Assembly: GCA_963995525.1 (NCBI GenBank)
Contig: OZ023205.1
Coordinates: forward strand, 41,500,879-41,564,878
DNA: 64,000 nt
Direction: 5' to 3'
Source of the DNA: Escarpia spicata
Taxonomy: Eukaryota > Annelida > Polychaeta > Sabellida > Siboglinidae
Under the pieces are notes generated by a model. That model did no database searches. It saw only the letters and a list, made by a program, of their open reading frames with translations, and was not told the DNA's origin. Of this stretch, positions 46,665-59,089 are shown one piece after another (the first letter of the stretch is position 1; the number at the start of each line of letters is the position of its first letter). Position numbers and translations under genes: made by a program.

Positions 46665-48280
46665 GGTGGCTGCATCGGCTATTATATGCTTCTTTTGAAG
46701 ATAAGCTAACCATTTTTTTCTTCAGAATTTGCCTCAGATATTAAACATTACTCCAGACCAAAAATAATTTATTTGTTTATGTTGTTTAGAAATATTTAAA
46801 TGTGTTTAAAGACAATTAAAAAATATGTTAAAAAAATCACTTTAAAATGGCATTTTATTTCATTTTGAGAAACTCCTCAAAGAAAAATTGGTATGGTTGT
46901 AAGTACAAACATGTTATTGACATTCATACGTGTTTTTGTGTAAACAAATGAATATTAAGTTTGATACAGCTTGATAAACATTTTGCTAGGATGTTGAAAG
47001 ACAGCAAAAATCCGTACTGCATTTTTGGCACGACCCCTTCACCAAACATAAAACCAACCGTAGTTTTTATAAAAAGTTACATTAAGTAGTACTTCCTGGT
47101 TGTCACTAACAATACACGTGTCACCAGATGCTTGTTTTTTGCTTAGAAATATGAATTTACTGGCATGTGGCTTATTTCAACACAATTTGACATACACTTC
47201 TATTACTGAGATTTACCCCCAAGGTTTTCCTGCCAAGTTGTCTCATGATATTGTGTTACGAAGGGCCATATGTTGAACTTGTTGTAGTAGTCAAGACTGA
47301 TTGACATATCCTGGGGTCAGTCACGTGTCATTGCAAATGACGGCTGAGGTCGGGCATTATCGGAGAATAAACAAAACTACCGCCAGTATTTGGTGATTTG
47401 ACAGAGTGATGCATTTAGGTAATTATAATACAACAGCATAGTGGCATGAGAATAACCAAACTATTATGATCTGCATTCGTGGTGAATGAATTTATGTTTG
47501 AACTGGGCTGACGCACACGTGATCGTCACTATGGAAACATCGTCAGTTTCCAAGAATCTAAAAAGGGACTTTCCACAGACACACTAAAAATACTAGTTTT
47601 TTAAAGGACTGATTGGTGACATATGGCGCTAGTACCTTGGTTTTTTAATAGTACACATGTTCATACTGACACCTACTAATGTTCTATGAAGAAAAAAATA
47701 AAGAAATCAACTGACGTGATACCCGGTGCATCTACCTTAATATATAAGTCAGCAAATGTAAATTATACAAGCAATCATAATAACAATTATGTATGTTCAA
47801 ATCACTGCTGTTTCACTAATAATTTTGTTCAACCATTAAAATATTTAATGTTTAGCTAGCACTTTATATGTCGCCATCTAACGAAATTTGTTAGAACTAC
47901 GAAACGCGGACTATCTCACTTTGAGCCAGTGTAACCTATGCTGTTGTTACTCCTTCGCGTTTTGTGTTCGAAACCGGAATATTTACATCATACGTGTTCT
48001 AATTATGTGACAACTACGTTTAATTAGCAACATGTCTTCCATGCGCTTAGCGGACAGCCAGACAACGATCGCGAAACGGTTTATGTTAGCGCATACAGCG
48101 CATGTCCCTGTTTACGTCGGTTGACATGAGGTAGCATAGGCACCATGACATTCGCAACGATTTGCCTTGCGCATTTTAAAAATCCACAAAATTAAATTAA
48201 CATCGTTGCATATTAAACATATTTGTTTCAAAATATCTCCAGTTAAGGCATTATTGGTGAAAAAGGCGGTGGTTTTGCTC
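46665..48280. other. No gene recognised
   Basis: AT-rich unique-looking DNA. No repeat boundary or coding pattern was seen. Confidence 0.35.
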
Positions 48281-48435
48281 TTTTTTGCGATCAAGGAAGA
48301 TCCTTTTGAAAACGCAAATACCGCGATTTCGTCCGTTTTTTGCGATCGCGGAATTTCCGTTTGAAAAGGCTAATTCCGTTTCAAACCGCCGATTGCGTGA
48401 ATTCTTCCCGTTTTCCGCGATCGCGGAAAATCAGT
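48281..48435. repeat. GCGATCGC/TTCCGTTT repeat with a 20-bp perfect palindrome
   Basis: TTTTTTGCGATC starts two degenerate units (about 48281 and 48336) and a third begins at 48411. TTTTCCGCGATCGCGGAAAA at 48411-48430 is a perfect palindrome. ATTCCGTTTCAAA links it to the 35.2-kb array. Confidence 0.8.
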
Positions 48436-49066
48436 ATCCCTATATGTTGTTCCATTTGATTAATCAAGTAGAACAAGAGGTGAATGTGCAGACTATTAGA
48501 ATTTCCGACTCTATTATACATCTCGAAAGTTCACCTGGTGGTGCTACAATATTGTAATGTTAATGTTCATCGGGACTTTTCCTGTTGCTATAATAATTAC
48601 GAGGGATTATACTAAAGATATATATATCTACATAAGAATGCCTGTGACAAAAATAAAGGATGGAAATTAAAATTTGGGTGCTGAGAACTGAACCTTGTTA
48701 TCACTGTGGTGATATTCATACTGATCAAACAAATTTGAATGAACAATAATCCAAATTAATATTGTGAAGTTGAAGAACGATATATTGCTCATTGTTCACA
48801 AGAGAAGGCTTTTCCAACATAACTGTGTCATGACTATGCCAATAATATCATTAAAATCTTACAGTAACTCCAGCAGTATCTACACAATAGTCAGTGGAAC
48901 CAGGTGCGCAAATCTAACTTTCAATTAAGTCTGGCCTGATTTCGGTTATACATACATGTAGGACATCATAAAATACATGTAATAGCTAAAGCAGATACAT
49001 ATTCACCAATCACGCGTAAGCAGACTACAGTGTCACTGTCACACTTGCACAGATATGTAGTTGCCT
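48436..49066. other. No gene recognised
   Basis: AT-rich; nothing supported. Confidence 0.35.
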
Positions 49067-49830
49067 AGTTACTCTTCTTTTTCAACTTCCTGCAGTCCGG
49101 ATATAGCCACTCTCTTTTGAACGCGCTCTTCAGGCATGTGAGATTCGGCAAGTCATTTCCGAAGAACATTTGCACGCGGCGCGGCAAACTGGGGAAGAAA
49201 GGGGGGTCTGGATTAGATACATCTTTGTTTGTGATGTAATCTAGTGTATTTTCACACTGTTTTTGTATAATCCTGTAACTTCCATTTCATATAAAATCGT
49301 GCATAGAAACACTACATTTGGGATTGTATTAATCAAAAGTGTAAGCAAACAGTTCCGTGCACATCAATGTAAAAGCACATACTTTTCATACCAAACAAAA
49401 AACCAGAAGCAGTGTATACTACATTGTCAAAACTACAACATTACACAAATGGTCAATGTGACAAAAATACACAAAATGCTTTAAATAACTAATGCTTTTT
49501 AAAATGATAATTCTAATGTACAGTACACTGAAATTCACACACAAATGTCCACATCTACTAGTGCTCACTGAAACCATAAACTTGTAAACTTTACAAGTGG
49601 TCATTGTGGGCATGTGACTTCACTTCTATTCTTGTCTGTGCTTGATCCTGTCACTCACAGCTTTCTTTCTCTTCTCTGACTGAGCAAGGACTGGGGAGAG
49701 GAGGTGGACAGACTCTTTGGCACTTTACGTCTTGGCTCTTGGGAAACCTGTTCAGCTGCTTTTCTCTTGCTTCTTCAAATTCAACTCGTCCCCTCTCTGT
49801 ACAACATCCTTCTTGGTGCACGCCATATCC
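49067..49830 (-). other. Possible minus-strand coding remnants
   Basis: Two patches look coding-like on the minus strand. 49830-49625 contains MACTKKDVVQRGDELNLKK and AQSEKRKKAVSDRIKHRQE with two stops. 49190-49067 contains PQFAAPRANVLRK and HMPEERVQKRVAISGLQEV before a stop. Codon use fits, but I recognise no family, and the stretch between is AT-rich. Confidence 0.2.
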
Positions 49831-50640
49831 CCTAAAAGTGTTCATATTAACAACGTCAGGTAATTTTAATTCAAATTGTTATTTAATTAATAATAACCTA
49901 AACCATACGTTAAAGTGAATAGGCGTACTATACGTTGACATATTATCGCCCATCCAAGAAAACTTACAAGTTTTGGCATATACTTATTTTTATCCAAAAT
50001 AATCTATAAACCCCTCTAGGATACCTTAAAGTTATCGCCAAAACTTATACTCCGCTTACAATTTGTGTTTACATATCGTTAACGGTGCTGTACTATGCCA
50101 TGACCCGTAACGCCAACGACGTGAGTGTAGGCCGGCGCCGTAATGTAAGTCATATAGCCTTAGACTTAAGCCATTACAACGCCTCGCGTGGCAAGCTAAA
50201 CGATCTAATATTTTTTTTAATTACGATCTTAAAATCACTCGTCTGCTACGTTAATTCCGATAATTCAGTAATTGACGCATACAAAAATGTTTGAAATAAG
50301 AGCGGACATCTTACTGTAGACTGAACGCGACTGTGAACTTCGAAAACAACTTGCAGCCGCAACTGATTTGCCGCCAAAACAAATGCACGGATTGTAAGCT
50401 GGGCCGTGATTCACAGTTTCTGGCCAAACAGAATGCGGCTTGCTTTTGAGTAAGGACGACGATCACGAAATTTATAATTTGTATTGTCAAAGTTTGCCAA
50501 GTCACAAACCCCCACCCCTATATTTAAAAAAAAATCGGATTTGGACGAATCACAAAAACGGCCAAATCGAGCTCGTGAACCGGGGAAATCCGCGTTTTCG
50601 CGGAAGAATCTCATGCTTGGGCTCTTTAGTCCCAAACACT
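49831..50640. other. No gene recognised
   Basis: Includes CCGCGTTTTCGCGG near 50590, a short palindrome reminiscent of the 48.4-kb block. Confidence 0.3.
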
Positions 50641-50939
50641 TGAGATGAAAGAACCTGACAGTACAGGAGTATGCCGTGCTCTGCACCATGGCCATATCAA
50701 TTATCATGCTCTGGTTGCCTGCAGTAGCAGTACAGGGACTGTGGATGCGCTGGCAGCTGGATGCAGTCCAGCACCCAGTGTATACCACTTGCCCAGCAGT
50801 TCTGACATGACCGGTGTATGCAGAGGGGTTGAATACAATATACTCAGTAGTTGTACAGGTCGTGGTAAGCAAAATCAGGCACTGCAGAACACGTGCGCTC
50901 GCGTCGTTCTGTCTGTTTACGGTCTATAATGATATATAT

Positions 50940-51367
50940 AATATCAGTGTGTGCAACTGTAGGCGTAGCGGCAATCCCAAGCAAATAGTTCACCTTTTAA
51001 CATCAGAACTGCTCCGTCGCGACGCCATCTCCGATTATGAAGATCACAAATCAATGTTCCAACTATTGTGGTCACAATACCAACTTTTCGTAACAAAAGG
51101 ATTCGTATTTATTACATAAAGAAGTGTTTTAATGAGTCGCGCACACATTTAAACATATTGCGGTTGACAGATATCCCGGAAATGACCCGGGGAATGCAGC
51201 CAACCCGGACGCGAGCTCTCGCGGCACACCTCCTTTGCGTAGTATTCGTCCATATACAAATGCAGTTGCGCACCCAGAGACGCTATCCACTTCAAACCCC
51301 AATTCTGACAGTTCGTTGTCACTGCATGACGAGGATAGTGTGCATCGCTTTAAGATATAAAATTCTG
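50940..51367 (+). other. Possible upstream exons of the helicase gene
   Basis: 50950-51090 reads CNCRRSGNPKQIVHLLTSEL then DYEDHKSMFQLLW. 51180-51367 reads SSRGTPPLRSIRPYTNAV then SNPNSDSSLSLHDEDSVH and runs to a GTGAGT donor. Both look coding on the same strand just upstream of the helicase Walker A exon. They may encode its N-terminal extension. One stop is present near the end of the second. Confidence 0.3.
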
Positions 51368-51892
51368 GTGAGTAATTTATACACTTCATGGAATGCACTA
51401 TTAAGTAATTGCGTTTATTACGTAACAAATCTGCTAGCTCTGCAAGGGAAGGGTACACTCGTGTAGCTGAACATAATTATGCCTTCATTATGCTCCCCTT
51501 CATTGTTGTTGAAAATATCACACCAGGTGCGACATGACGTTTTGTTTTTTGGCAGGACGCATTCACATACCTTTTTCACTCATCGCCCTCAGGCCTGTGT
51601 ACTCATAACACACCTGAGGAGCATGCCATGTCGCTTTGCACCAGTGGCCATAATGTCATTATCACTGGTCAAGCTGGCTCTGGGAAAACGATGCTCCTTA
51701 AAAAAATAAAGCATGAATGTGTTCAACTATGGAAAACCGTTGCTGTAACAGCTTCCACGGCAATAGCAACCCCCCAGTTTGATGGCGTCGTCATGACACT
51801 GCACAGATGGTCAGGTGTGCAGGTGTGTATTGGTTTGTTATTCATGTTCAAGCCTCCTTTTCTTGTGGTATGCCCACACACACGTACACACG

Positions 51893-51976
<84 letters not shown>
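51893..51976. repeat. (CA)n microsatellite in helicase intron
   Basis: About 80 bp of uninterrupted CA, producing spurious His-Thr and Cys-Val reading frames on both strands. Confidence 0.97.
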
Positions 51977-51977
<1 letters not shown>

Positions 51978-52560
51978 GGTATATGTTCATCAGGATGGCA
52001 GATTCGCTACTTCACAATTACGTGAGTTAATTGTGAATGACGAGGCATTCTGTGACATTATGTGGCGCATAACATCTGCAGACGTTCTACTTATTGGTGA
52101 GATATCTATGGTATGTGTACGGGTATATTACACATTTATGCGATCAATTTATTTTTTATGAAAATGTACATAATTTAAAAAAATTGCAATATTCCTTATG
52201 TCGTTGATTTCTAAATGTGCATCATCGTGTGGCTTGCGTGTGTAAAGTTGTACAGTTTTTTAGTTCGTAACTGATAAGACATACTCTTGGATAACTTTGA
52301 CGGACACGCACATGCACACACACATACACACACATATATATATATACATTTTATTTATTTATTTTCAGAATATATTTACTAGTAATTTTGTTAAAGTAGA
52401 AAGGTCACACTAGTGCACTGTCAGTCGTAGACATAGATTGTTTTACGTAATTATTTATAGACTACTGCAGGTGCGGTCAGCGAGCGCGGTTATAATTAGC
52501 TTACAGTTAACTCGGGTCAACGTGGACACCTTGAGTGCGAACAGTATATACAGGATCACT

Positions 52561-52976
52561 CGGTTTCTGCCTTACACAAGCATTATATGCAGTTGTCACC
52601 AACAATTTTTGAAATCAAACGTCAAATAAGTTGTTTTTATTTAAATACGTACAATATTCATCAGACGATAATCATTTCACGCGCCATACGAAAGCACTCG
52701 GTTTCTGCCTCATCGTGTTCAAAATCATCACTGTGCGACAAATCGCAACGCATTCACTGTATAAATTCCACGGGCTGTTCGTTAACTTTTCTGTGGTGAT
52801 TAGGGTGAATAGTTGCTTACAATTTAGCCCGATGAATTTAAATATTACGGTTGTTTCAATCACCGTCACCGATAGGGTGCACTGTAGTCACGTGGTCTGA
52901 GTTCACTAACAAAATATCTGTCAAAAACCTGTTTGCCTCGTTTTAATTTGAGATAAATAACTTTGTTTGCAAGTCT
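52561..52976 (+). repeat. Repeat C copy 2, in a helicase intron
   Basis: Direct copy of 23839-24322, lying in the gap between helicase exons 2 and 3. Confidence 0.85.
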
Positions 52977-55974
52977 TTGGTATTTATATATGTAATAAAA
53001 TTACACGTTACATAAGTTCATAATGCTACAATTACCTTGCTTTTTATGCACATAGTAGTCTCACAATATTCAACCAAGTGGATAACGTCTGCCGCAAAGT
53101 TCACCGAAACAACGCTGGGTTTGGTGCCATCCAACTGGTGGCTTTAGGTGATTTCTATCAATTGCCGCTAGTCCCCGATATGAAACATGGGGATGTTGGG
53201 AATTTTCCCTTCACCTCAAATTGTTTCCAGTCAATGAATTTACGTACGTGAATTTGACAACTGTCAAGCGACAGCACTGCGGAAGCTTCATATAAGCTAT
53301 TGGCGATGTGGCGACCGGTAACGTGAGTGCTTTGTTTTATTTGTATATCGTTGGAGCGCATTGGCTCCACTGAAGTATCGCACTCTGAAACTAGATACAT
53401 TCCGGGTGCTAATGTTATACTGCCGTTTCGAACCTTGAGCAAGTTCGTTTACTCTACTTCAATGATCTCTATGAATGAGTACCTAGCCATAGACACTGGT
53501 GGATATTTGTCTACTTTCACTGTTCGAGCATTTGTTGCAGCGTGGCTGCATACTTCCCCAGATAAGGCGAGATAGTTTTCGATTGAACAGGTCTGCCAGG
53601 GAGTAAAGTGTACAGCATTGAGCATTCGTGAGGACTGGGCTATATATGAAGTGGCTTACAAAAATACAATCGTCTCCACAACGTCTTAGATATCAATATA
53701 TTTTCCAATTCATCACTACTTCCTTCGACCTTCAGTTGTATCATAACATATTCCGTGTATTTGCCAAACAGGTCAATGAGGCCACTGGCGTCGACATGCA
53801 CAATCACGACTTCCTCGTGGCAATCGATGAAGAAATACAGTATATCACTCCAGAGATATCGATATGTCGTGTATACAATAGATACATGTACTTGCACATT
53901 TGAACAGTGTTTCTGACCTTTACGTACAATCACATGTTACAATCACATGTATGCGGTCGATAGTTAAAATAAATGTAGCATAATGTATGTATAATCCATT
54001 GTATATATGTATATATAATGTATATGACCTTGGTATTTGACCGGGAAACAGAACCCAACACCTCAACTACATTATAGTGTGTTCATTTCCTGTACAACCG
54101 GGTGTACGTGTTGTTTAATTGTATAACAATAGAATTGTTATTAATTTATTCCCGCAGGTAATGCTTCGTTCCTGCGACGGATGTTGACGCCGGCAGACTT
54201 ATATCTGGAGGTTAATGCACCAGTGATTATAACTTCTAACGTTTCTAACCGCTTGGTGAACGGCATGCAAGCCGTAGTTCTGCAAACATGCCCCGAATAC
54301 GTTACAATAAGAACACAAGATGGACGCATAGGAACATTACACAAGGCGGCGTTTGTTAGCTACTCCCCAATGACACAGAAACTGGCTGCGACCCGGTATC
54401 AGATTCCTCTGAGGCTTGCATTCGCAGTGACGATTCACATGTGTCAAGGCAAGTAATTCCATCAATAATAGTAATTACATTTTATTTCTTACTACACTCA
54501 CTATTTGTATAACAAATAAATCTGTGCCACATGACAGCTGCGCACCTCCTGTATCTCTTTTTCTCTGCATCTCCACATATATGATTTTCTCTCACGAGCA
54601 CACGCACAGTGGTACGTTCACATTTCTGTATTTATGATGTATTATTTTACCCACACTTGCTAATGACGATGTAAGGATGTTGCAAATACAAACTATAGAA
54701 AACAGCATGTGGATACTTGACACCGAAATGGCATAACGTTGTAATTCCTACAAATGTCGAATGTGTTCCTGTAAGGTGCAGTTATAAAAATACAACATTT
54801 ATTATGATTTCAAAGCTTTATAATACATGTTTTGTTTCTTTCAGGCGTAACACTTCGACGCACTGTTGTGCACGCAGAGAAGGTGTTTGCATCAGGCCAG
54901 CTAGGGGTCGCAATAAGCCGGGTGCGCAATCCTGCTTGACCTTCATTGGCTTCATAAAGCAAGTGTGTCTGGCACACAACAGTTGTGTTACTGATTTCTA
55001 CGCACGCACGCCTCTTGCAGTGCAACAAGACGTAAGCTGTTGTCCGCATGCTATCGAAGGTTTGTGATTTTCCTTCCGATGTATTATTGAACAGTTCAGG
55101 TTATTACATCACACAACGATTTGCCATGAAATGGTCGTTTTATTACAACCATTTCATACGATAAATATAACAGTATTATAATGTTAAATCTATATTAATC
55201 ATATATACATGTACACACATATACAACACTTATACGTGTTTAAATTAGATTTCATACCCTTTTCAATACAATATTATCGTTACTATCGTGAGCATCCTGT
55301 TTTGGAGGCTGCGATTACATCATTACTCGCAGCTGAGCGCACAACGGACGGTGCAAACGACTATGTATCATACACAGATAGCACGGATTACGGTGAGTTA
55401 CAACATGTTTGTAACGAATGGCACATTTGAGTCCTACTGTCATAAACATGTATGAATATTCATATGTATGCAACTAATCGTTTGAATGTAATGTAATCAT
55501 GGATTTAAAAAAATTGTTTTACACGTGTTGCGAGTTAATACCACCTTTTTTCATCAGTATTTAAAAAGACACACTGCAGTTGGCAGTTTATGTATGCTTA
55601 CGTTAATTATTCACCATTGTCTTTCTTGGTTTTTGATGACGTTTCACGTGCTCAGTTCGACGCAATACAACACATGTTATATACACTTAACACAACAATG
55701 CCCACAAGTACTTACAACCAAAAACAACGGCATGCAGCATTTCAACAACTCGATAAAGACAAACTATACAATTACACTCACATTGTGTACTCGCATTTCA
55801 CACAAATCCCTCACCTCCAGAAGAAAATTCGAGACAAAAACCGAACAGAATTCATGAGATCATGCACTGATTTCTTCAGGTTGAGTACGCATTGGAATAT
55901 GGTTGTTTATAACATAAGAATAAACATTGCATCAGAAATATATGTTTTACTTTTTCATATATTGTTGTAATAAT

Positions 55975-56024
55975 TATATATAAATATATATATATGTGTG
56001 AATATATATATGCATATATATACC

Positions 56025-56063
<39 letters not shown>

Positions 56064-56065
56064 GT
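55975..56065. repeat. TA-rich microsatellite
   Basis: Imperfect TATATA with GTGTG interruptions. It spans a region where several short frames overlap on both strands. Confidence 0.9.
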
Positions 56066-56129
56066 ATATACAAATATTACGTACTTTGTCTACATTGTAA
56101 TGTAGAAATGAAAGATATTTCCTTTCAAG

Positions 56130-56366
56130 GTTTGTGTTGGCACACACATGAAAACTCTCTGAGGAACTACCATGGCGACATGGCAACACGTGGCAGCGGC
56201 CTACGTCCTTAACGAGACACGTACGTGTGTACGTCATCTGCGACGACACTCCATAAAAGCCCGAGCAGTCAACATCTACAGCGTCACCACCCAGCAACAT
56301 GACAGGCGCAGGGCTAGGTCAACTCAGGTACCTTGGTGGGAGATGTATAGCCGTGATGCAGTATAA
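56130..56366 (+). other. Possible last exon or unrelated frame
   Basis: The frame from ATG 56172 (64 codons, HVAAAYVLNETRTCVRHLRRH) follows an acceptor-like TTTCAAG. It has higher GC content than its flanks. It could be a terminal exon of the helicase gene; I have no family match. Confidence 0.2.
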
Positions 56367-57339
56367 CACAGTAAACCGCCTCAGACGCCATATGCACGTC
56401 AGTAGTGAGAGAGGGTTTTGTAATACGTAACCGGTGGGAGCAAGAGCACCCACGGATAAATTCTAAGATGGTACCTGTCATGGTGGTCACGTGATCTAAC
56501 TCCTGGCGGAAAGAAGTGGAAGTAGTGTCACCTGGGGAAATATGCAATGTGTACTGGATGAGTGTAGGATGAATTCCTGTCACATCGCATATAAGTAGGT
56601 ATCGAAAAACACCATATTTCAAAGTTTACAACGTTTTAATTATTTATCAACGCCGATGCCACTTTGTAACATAAATGATAATTTTGAAAACGGTCTGTAT
56701 GAATTATACATTAAATGTTACACATAGGAGAGGTATATGTTAATACCCAGTCCGATTATGCAGACACATTGTGTAGAGAGAAGTTGCAAAGTACAAGTCA
56801 TATTGGCCAGTAGCCTCTTGACATTGGCCAGATGCACCTTATCAGAAAACATGCAACAATTTGCGAGTACAAAAACCCCGTCACATGTTGCGTCGCGGAT
56901 GTCGTCAGGCGTTCATTAATAAACACAAGGCCGTGTGAAAGAGATAAGTGTTGAGTCACGGCTTATCGCATACTGCACCCGCTAACGAGCACATGCAGAG
57001 AGCGGAGTTCAACTCGTGACTCCATAGTATCGTGATTGAAAAGACATAACGCCTCTATCGGGTTTGTGTATATAAACCTACCATAAATCTAGTGGACCAT
57101 ATCACTTTCTACCGACCTCGAACAACGCAACTTCAGTCCGACTGCTGAAGATGGCGAGCGCTCAGGACAAGGCATGACACGAGGACAAAATGAATATTAC
57201 ATGTCTCGAACAAGTAAGTGCTGCAAGCTATACATTTTATCGCCCACTGACCCTCATGATATGCGTTTGACCTCCCAAGTATGTGTGTTAGATTTACGGG
57301 TGACAAAAGGGGTTCCTCTATTGCTTTGGAGTTTTATAG
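56367..57339. other. Intergenic with a possible TATA promoter
   Basis: GTGTATATAAACC at about 57066-57078 is followed by two ATGs in short frames and GAACAAGTAAGT (57208-57219), a donor-like site. This could be the first exon of a lost gene. Nothing else is supported. Confidence 0.25.
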
Positions 57340-57800
57340 ATCTCATGTAGTGGTGATGAATATGTAAGGGTAATTAATTAGGTATACGTAAGGTGTCATT
57401 AAGGGTATTTAGGAGTAACTTAGGGGTAATTAAGTGGTAATTGTAAGGAACTAAAGGTAATAAAGGGCAATTAAGATATATTCAGGGGTAATTAAGGTGT
57501 AATTAAAGGTAATTAGGGGTAATTCAGTTTAAATAAGAGGTACCTATGGGTAAGTGTCATTAAGTGTAAATAAGAGGTAATTAGGGGTAATTACTGCTAA
57601 ATGTAATTCATGGTATTTAAGGCCAAGTAAGATGTAATCAGGGGCTAATAAGGTGTAATTAAGGGTACTTAGGGGTATATAAATATAATTAGGGGTAATT
57701 AAGTTTAAATAAGAGGTAACTATGGGTAATTAAGGTTAAATCATGGGTAATCAAGAGGAAAGTAAGGATTACTAAGGGTAATTAGGGTTAACTAGGGGTT
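57340..57800. repeat. GGGGTAATTA-rich tandem array
   Basis: About 450 bp of degenerate 10-14 bp units of the form AGGGGTAATTAAG, with variants such as AAGGTGTAATTAAGGGTA and TTAGGGTTAACTAGGGG at the right end. Confidence 0.9.
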
Positions 57801-58262
57801 CAAAGTTAATACTACCTTCTGCTTAGTAGTTATAGATGAACAGGTATTATAGTTGTTATAATATAGTCGAATACTATGTTGTAGTTAAGACTAGGTTGAC
57901 CTTAGTCAGTTTATGATATGATACTAGTGGTGTTGTTGTTCAAACCAATACCACTTGTTCTTTAACATTATATATGTAGTGTGTAATATTAAAACGACAA
58001 TGTGTTATGAATATTATTGTAATATTTAGTCTCAGAGAATAAAATTAGTTGAAATAGTACTCTTAGTTATTCGTTATTAACCTTTCACATTGAAGAGTGA
58101 CCTTCCGTACATGCCCTTTAGTCACACGCACGCACACATATGTCAGTTGGGCTTAGAGGCGCTTCTAGCTGTCACGCGGTTAGTACGCAGATAGTAGACC
58201 AGAAACAAAATAACACTATTTAGACAGATGTTACGCAATCGATTGTCATAGAACACCATGTC
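57801..58262. other. Left flank of the Polinton cluster, no terminal repeat seen
   Basis: AT-rich up to about 58090, then GC content rises into the cluster. I found no obvious Polinton terminal inverted repeat. Confidence 0.35.
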
Positions 58263-58421
58263 ATGGACGCGGTAGTAGCGGTAGTAGGAACAGTTGGGGT
58301 GTACCTGTACGTCTGGTCCATCTTATTGTACGTTCCCTTTCGCTCCTCATGTGGTGGAGGTAACGTCGTATCTAACGTCACGACAAACGCGACATTGTCG
58401 AACGTGACCACCACCTACTAG
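58263..58421 (+). CDS. Small predicted membrane protein, 52 residues
   Basis: Open from ATG 58263 to TAG 58419-58421, ending 11 nt before the ATPase start. Residues about 4-25 form a hydrophobic segment (Val/Leu/Tyr-rich), followed by CGGG and three N-X-T sites (NVT, NAT, NVT). That suggests an N-in or signal-anchor protein with a short glycosylatable tail. It is intact, unlike its neighbours. No family is recognised; small membrane proteins do occur in Polintons. Confidence 0.55.
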   Translation: MDAVVAVVGTVGVYLYVWSILLYVPFRSSCGGGNVVSNVTTNATLSNVTTTY

Positions 58422-58432
58422 AACACGACATA

Positions 58433-59089
58433 ATGGATACGCGGTGGAAACATTCCTTCACCTGCATCGTCGCGAGTCCGACGGGGTGTGGTAAGAGTAC
58501 GTTCGTGACGCGTTTGCTACGTCACGCCGCAACAATGATAGATCCGCCTCCTGAGAAGATCACGTGGCGTAACGGAGAATGCCAGAACGCTTACGCGTCT
58601 GTATACAACGACTTGGTACAGTTCGAGGAAGGCTTGCCGAGCGGCGCGTTCGACGCTTCGACGCGGAACCTCGTTGTCATAGACGATCTGATGGCGGAAA
58701 CGTACGAACGGGTCACGACCTTGTTCACGAAAACGAGTCATCACCCGAACACATTCGTACTGTATCTCGTGCAGAAACTATTTCCAATAAACGAGGAGAG
58801 TCGCACGATCAGCCTGAACGCGCAATAAATGGTGCTCTTCAAAAATCCTCGCGACGCGTCACAGATAGGTCACTTGGCGCGACAAAGGTATCTGGGACGC
58901 CTGAAGTTTGTACAGGACGCGGTCACAGACGCCACGTCGTCACCGCACGGCTATCTCCTGATCGATATGTACCAGGAAACGTGCAAAGACATGCGTCTGG
59001 GCACGACCGTCTTTTCGGACGACGGCGTTCAGTACGTGGACCAACAAAAAGGTAAAAGACGACCGCGCACGCCCCTCTACAGTTGCGCC
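58433..59089 (+). pseudogene. Genome-packaging ATPase, FtsK/HerA (A32-like) type
   Basis: Starts at ATG 58433. Walker A ASPTGCGKST lies at about residues 14-23, and the Walker B-like NLVVIDDL at about residues 82-89. HHPNTFVLYLVQKLF follows, then ISLNAQ, a stop TAA at 58826-58828, and then MVLFKNPRD in the same frame, which continues the family's C-terminal core through about 59080. The enzyme pumps element DNA into the capsid in related viruses. The single in-frame stop truncates it at 131 residues; no frameshift is needed. Confidence 0.88.

Larger units (their letters stand above)
51593..55879 (+). pseudogene. PIF1-like DNA helicase, multi-exon, decaying
   Basis: Exon 51593-51822 (after CCTCAG, before GTGTGT) has the Walker A TGQAGSGKT, then VTASTAIA and LHRWSGV (motifs I and Ia). 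Exon 51994-52110 has the motif II region LLIGEISM, where the usual DE is GE. Exon about 53056-53322 has GAIQLVALGDFYQLP (motif III) with a frameshift near 53210. A short exon lies at about 53772-53850. Exon 54157-54448 has ADLYLEVNAPVIITSN, LVNGMQAVV and LAFAVTIHMCQG, ending at a GC donor. Exon 54845-55062 has GVTL and FASGQLGVAISRV with a stop/frameshift near 54937. Possible later exons are 55290-55392 and 55587-55879. PIF1 helicases unwind DNA 5'-3' in host replication and in some transposons. The lost Asp, frameshifts and one poor exon joint point to a pseudogene. Confidence 0.75.

Noticed and set aside
51593..55879. Helitron, on the basis of a PIF1-like helicase.
   Set aside because: No Rep/HUH endonuclease motif or Helitron-type 3' hairpin end was seen, and the gene is split by introns.
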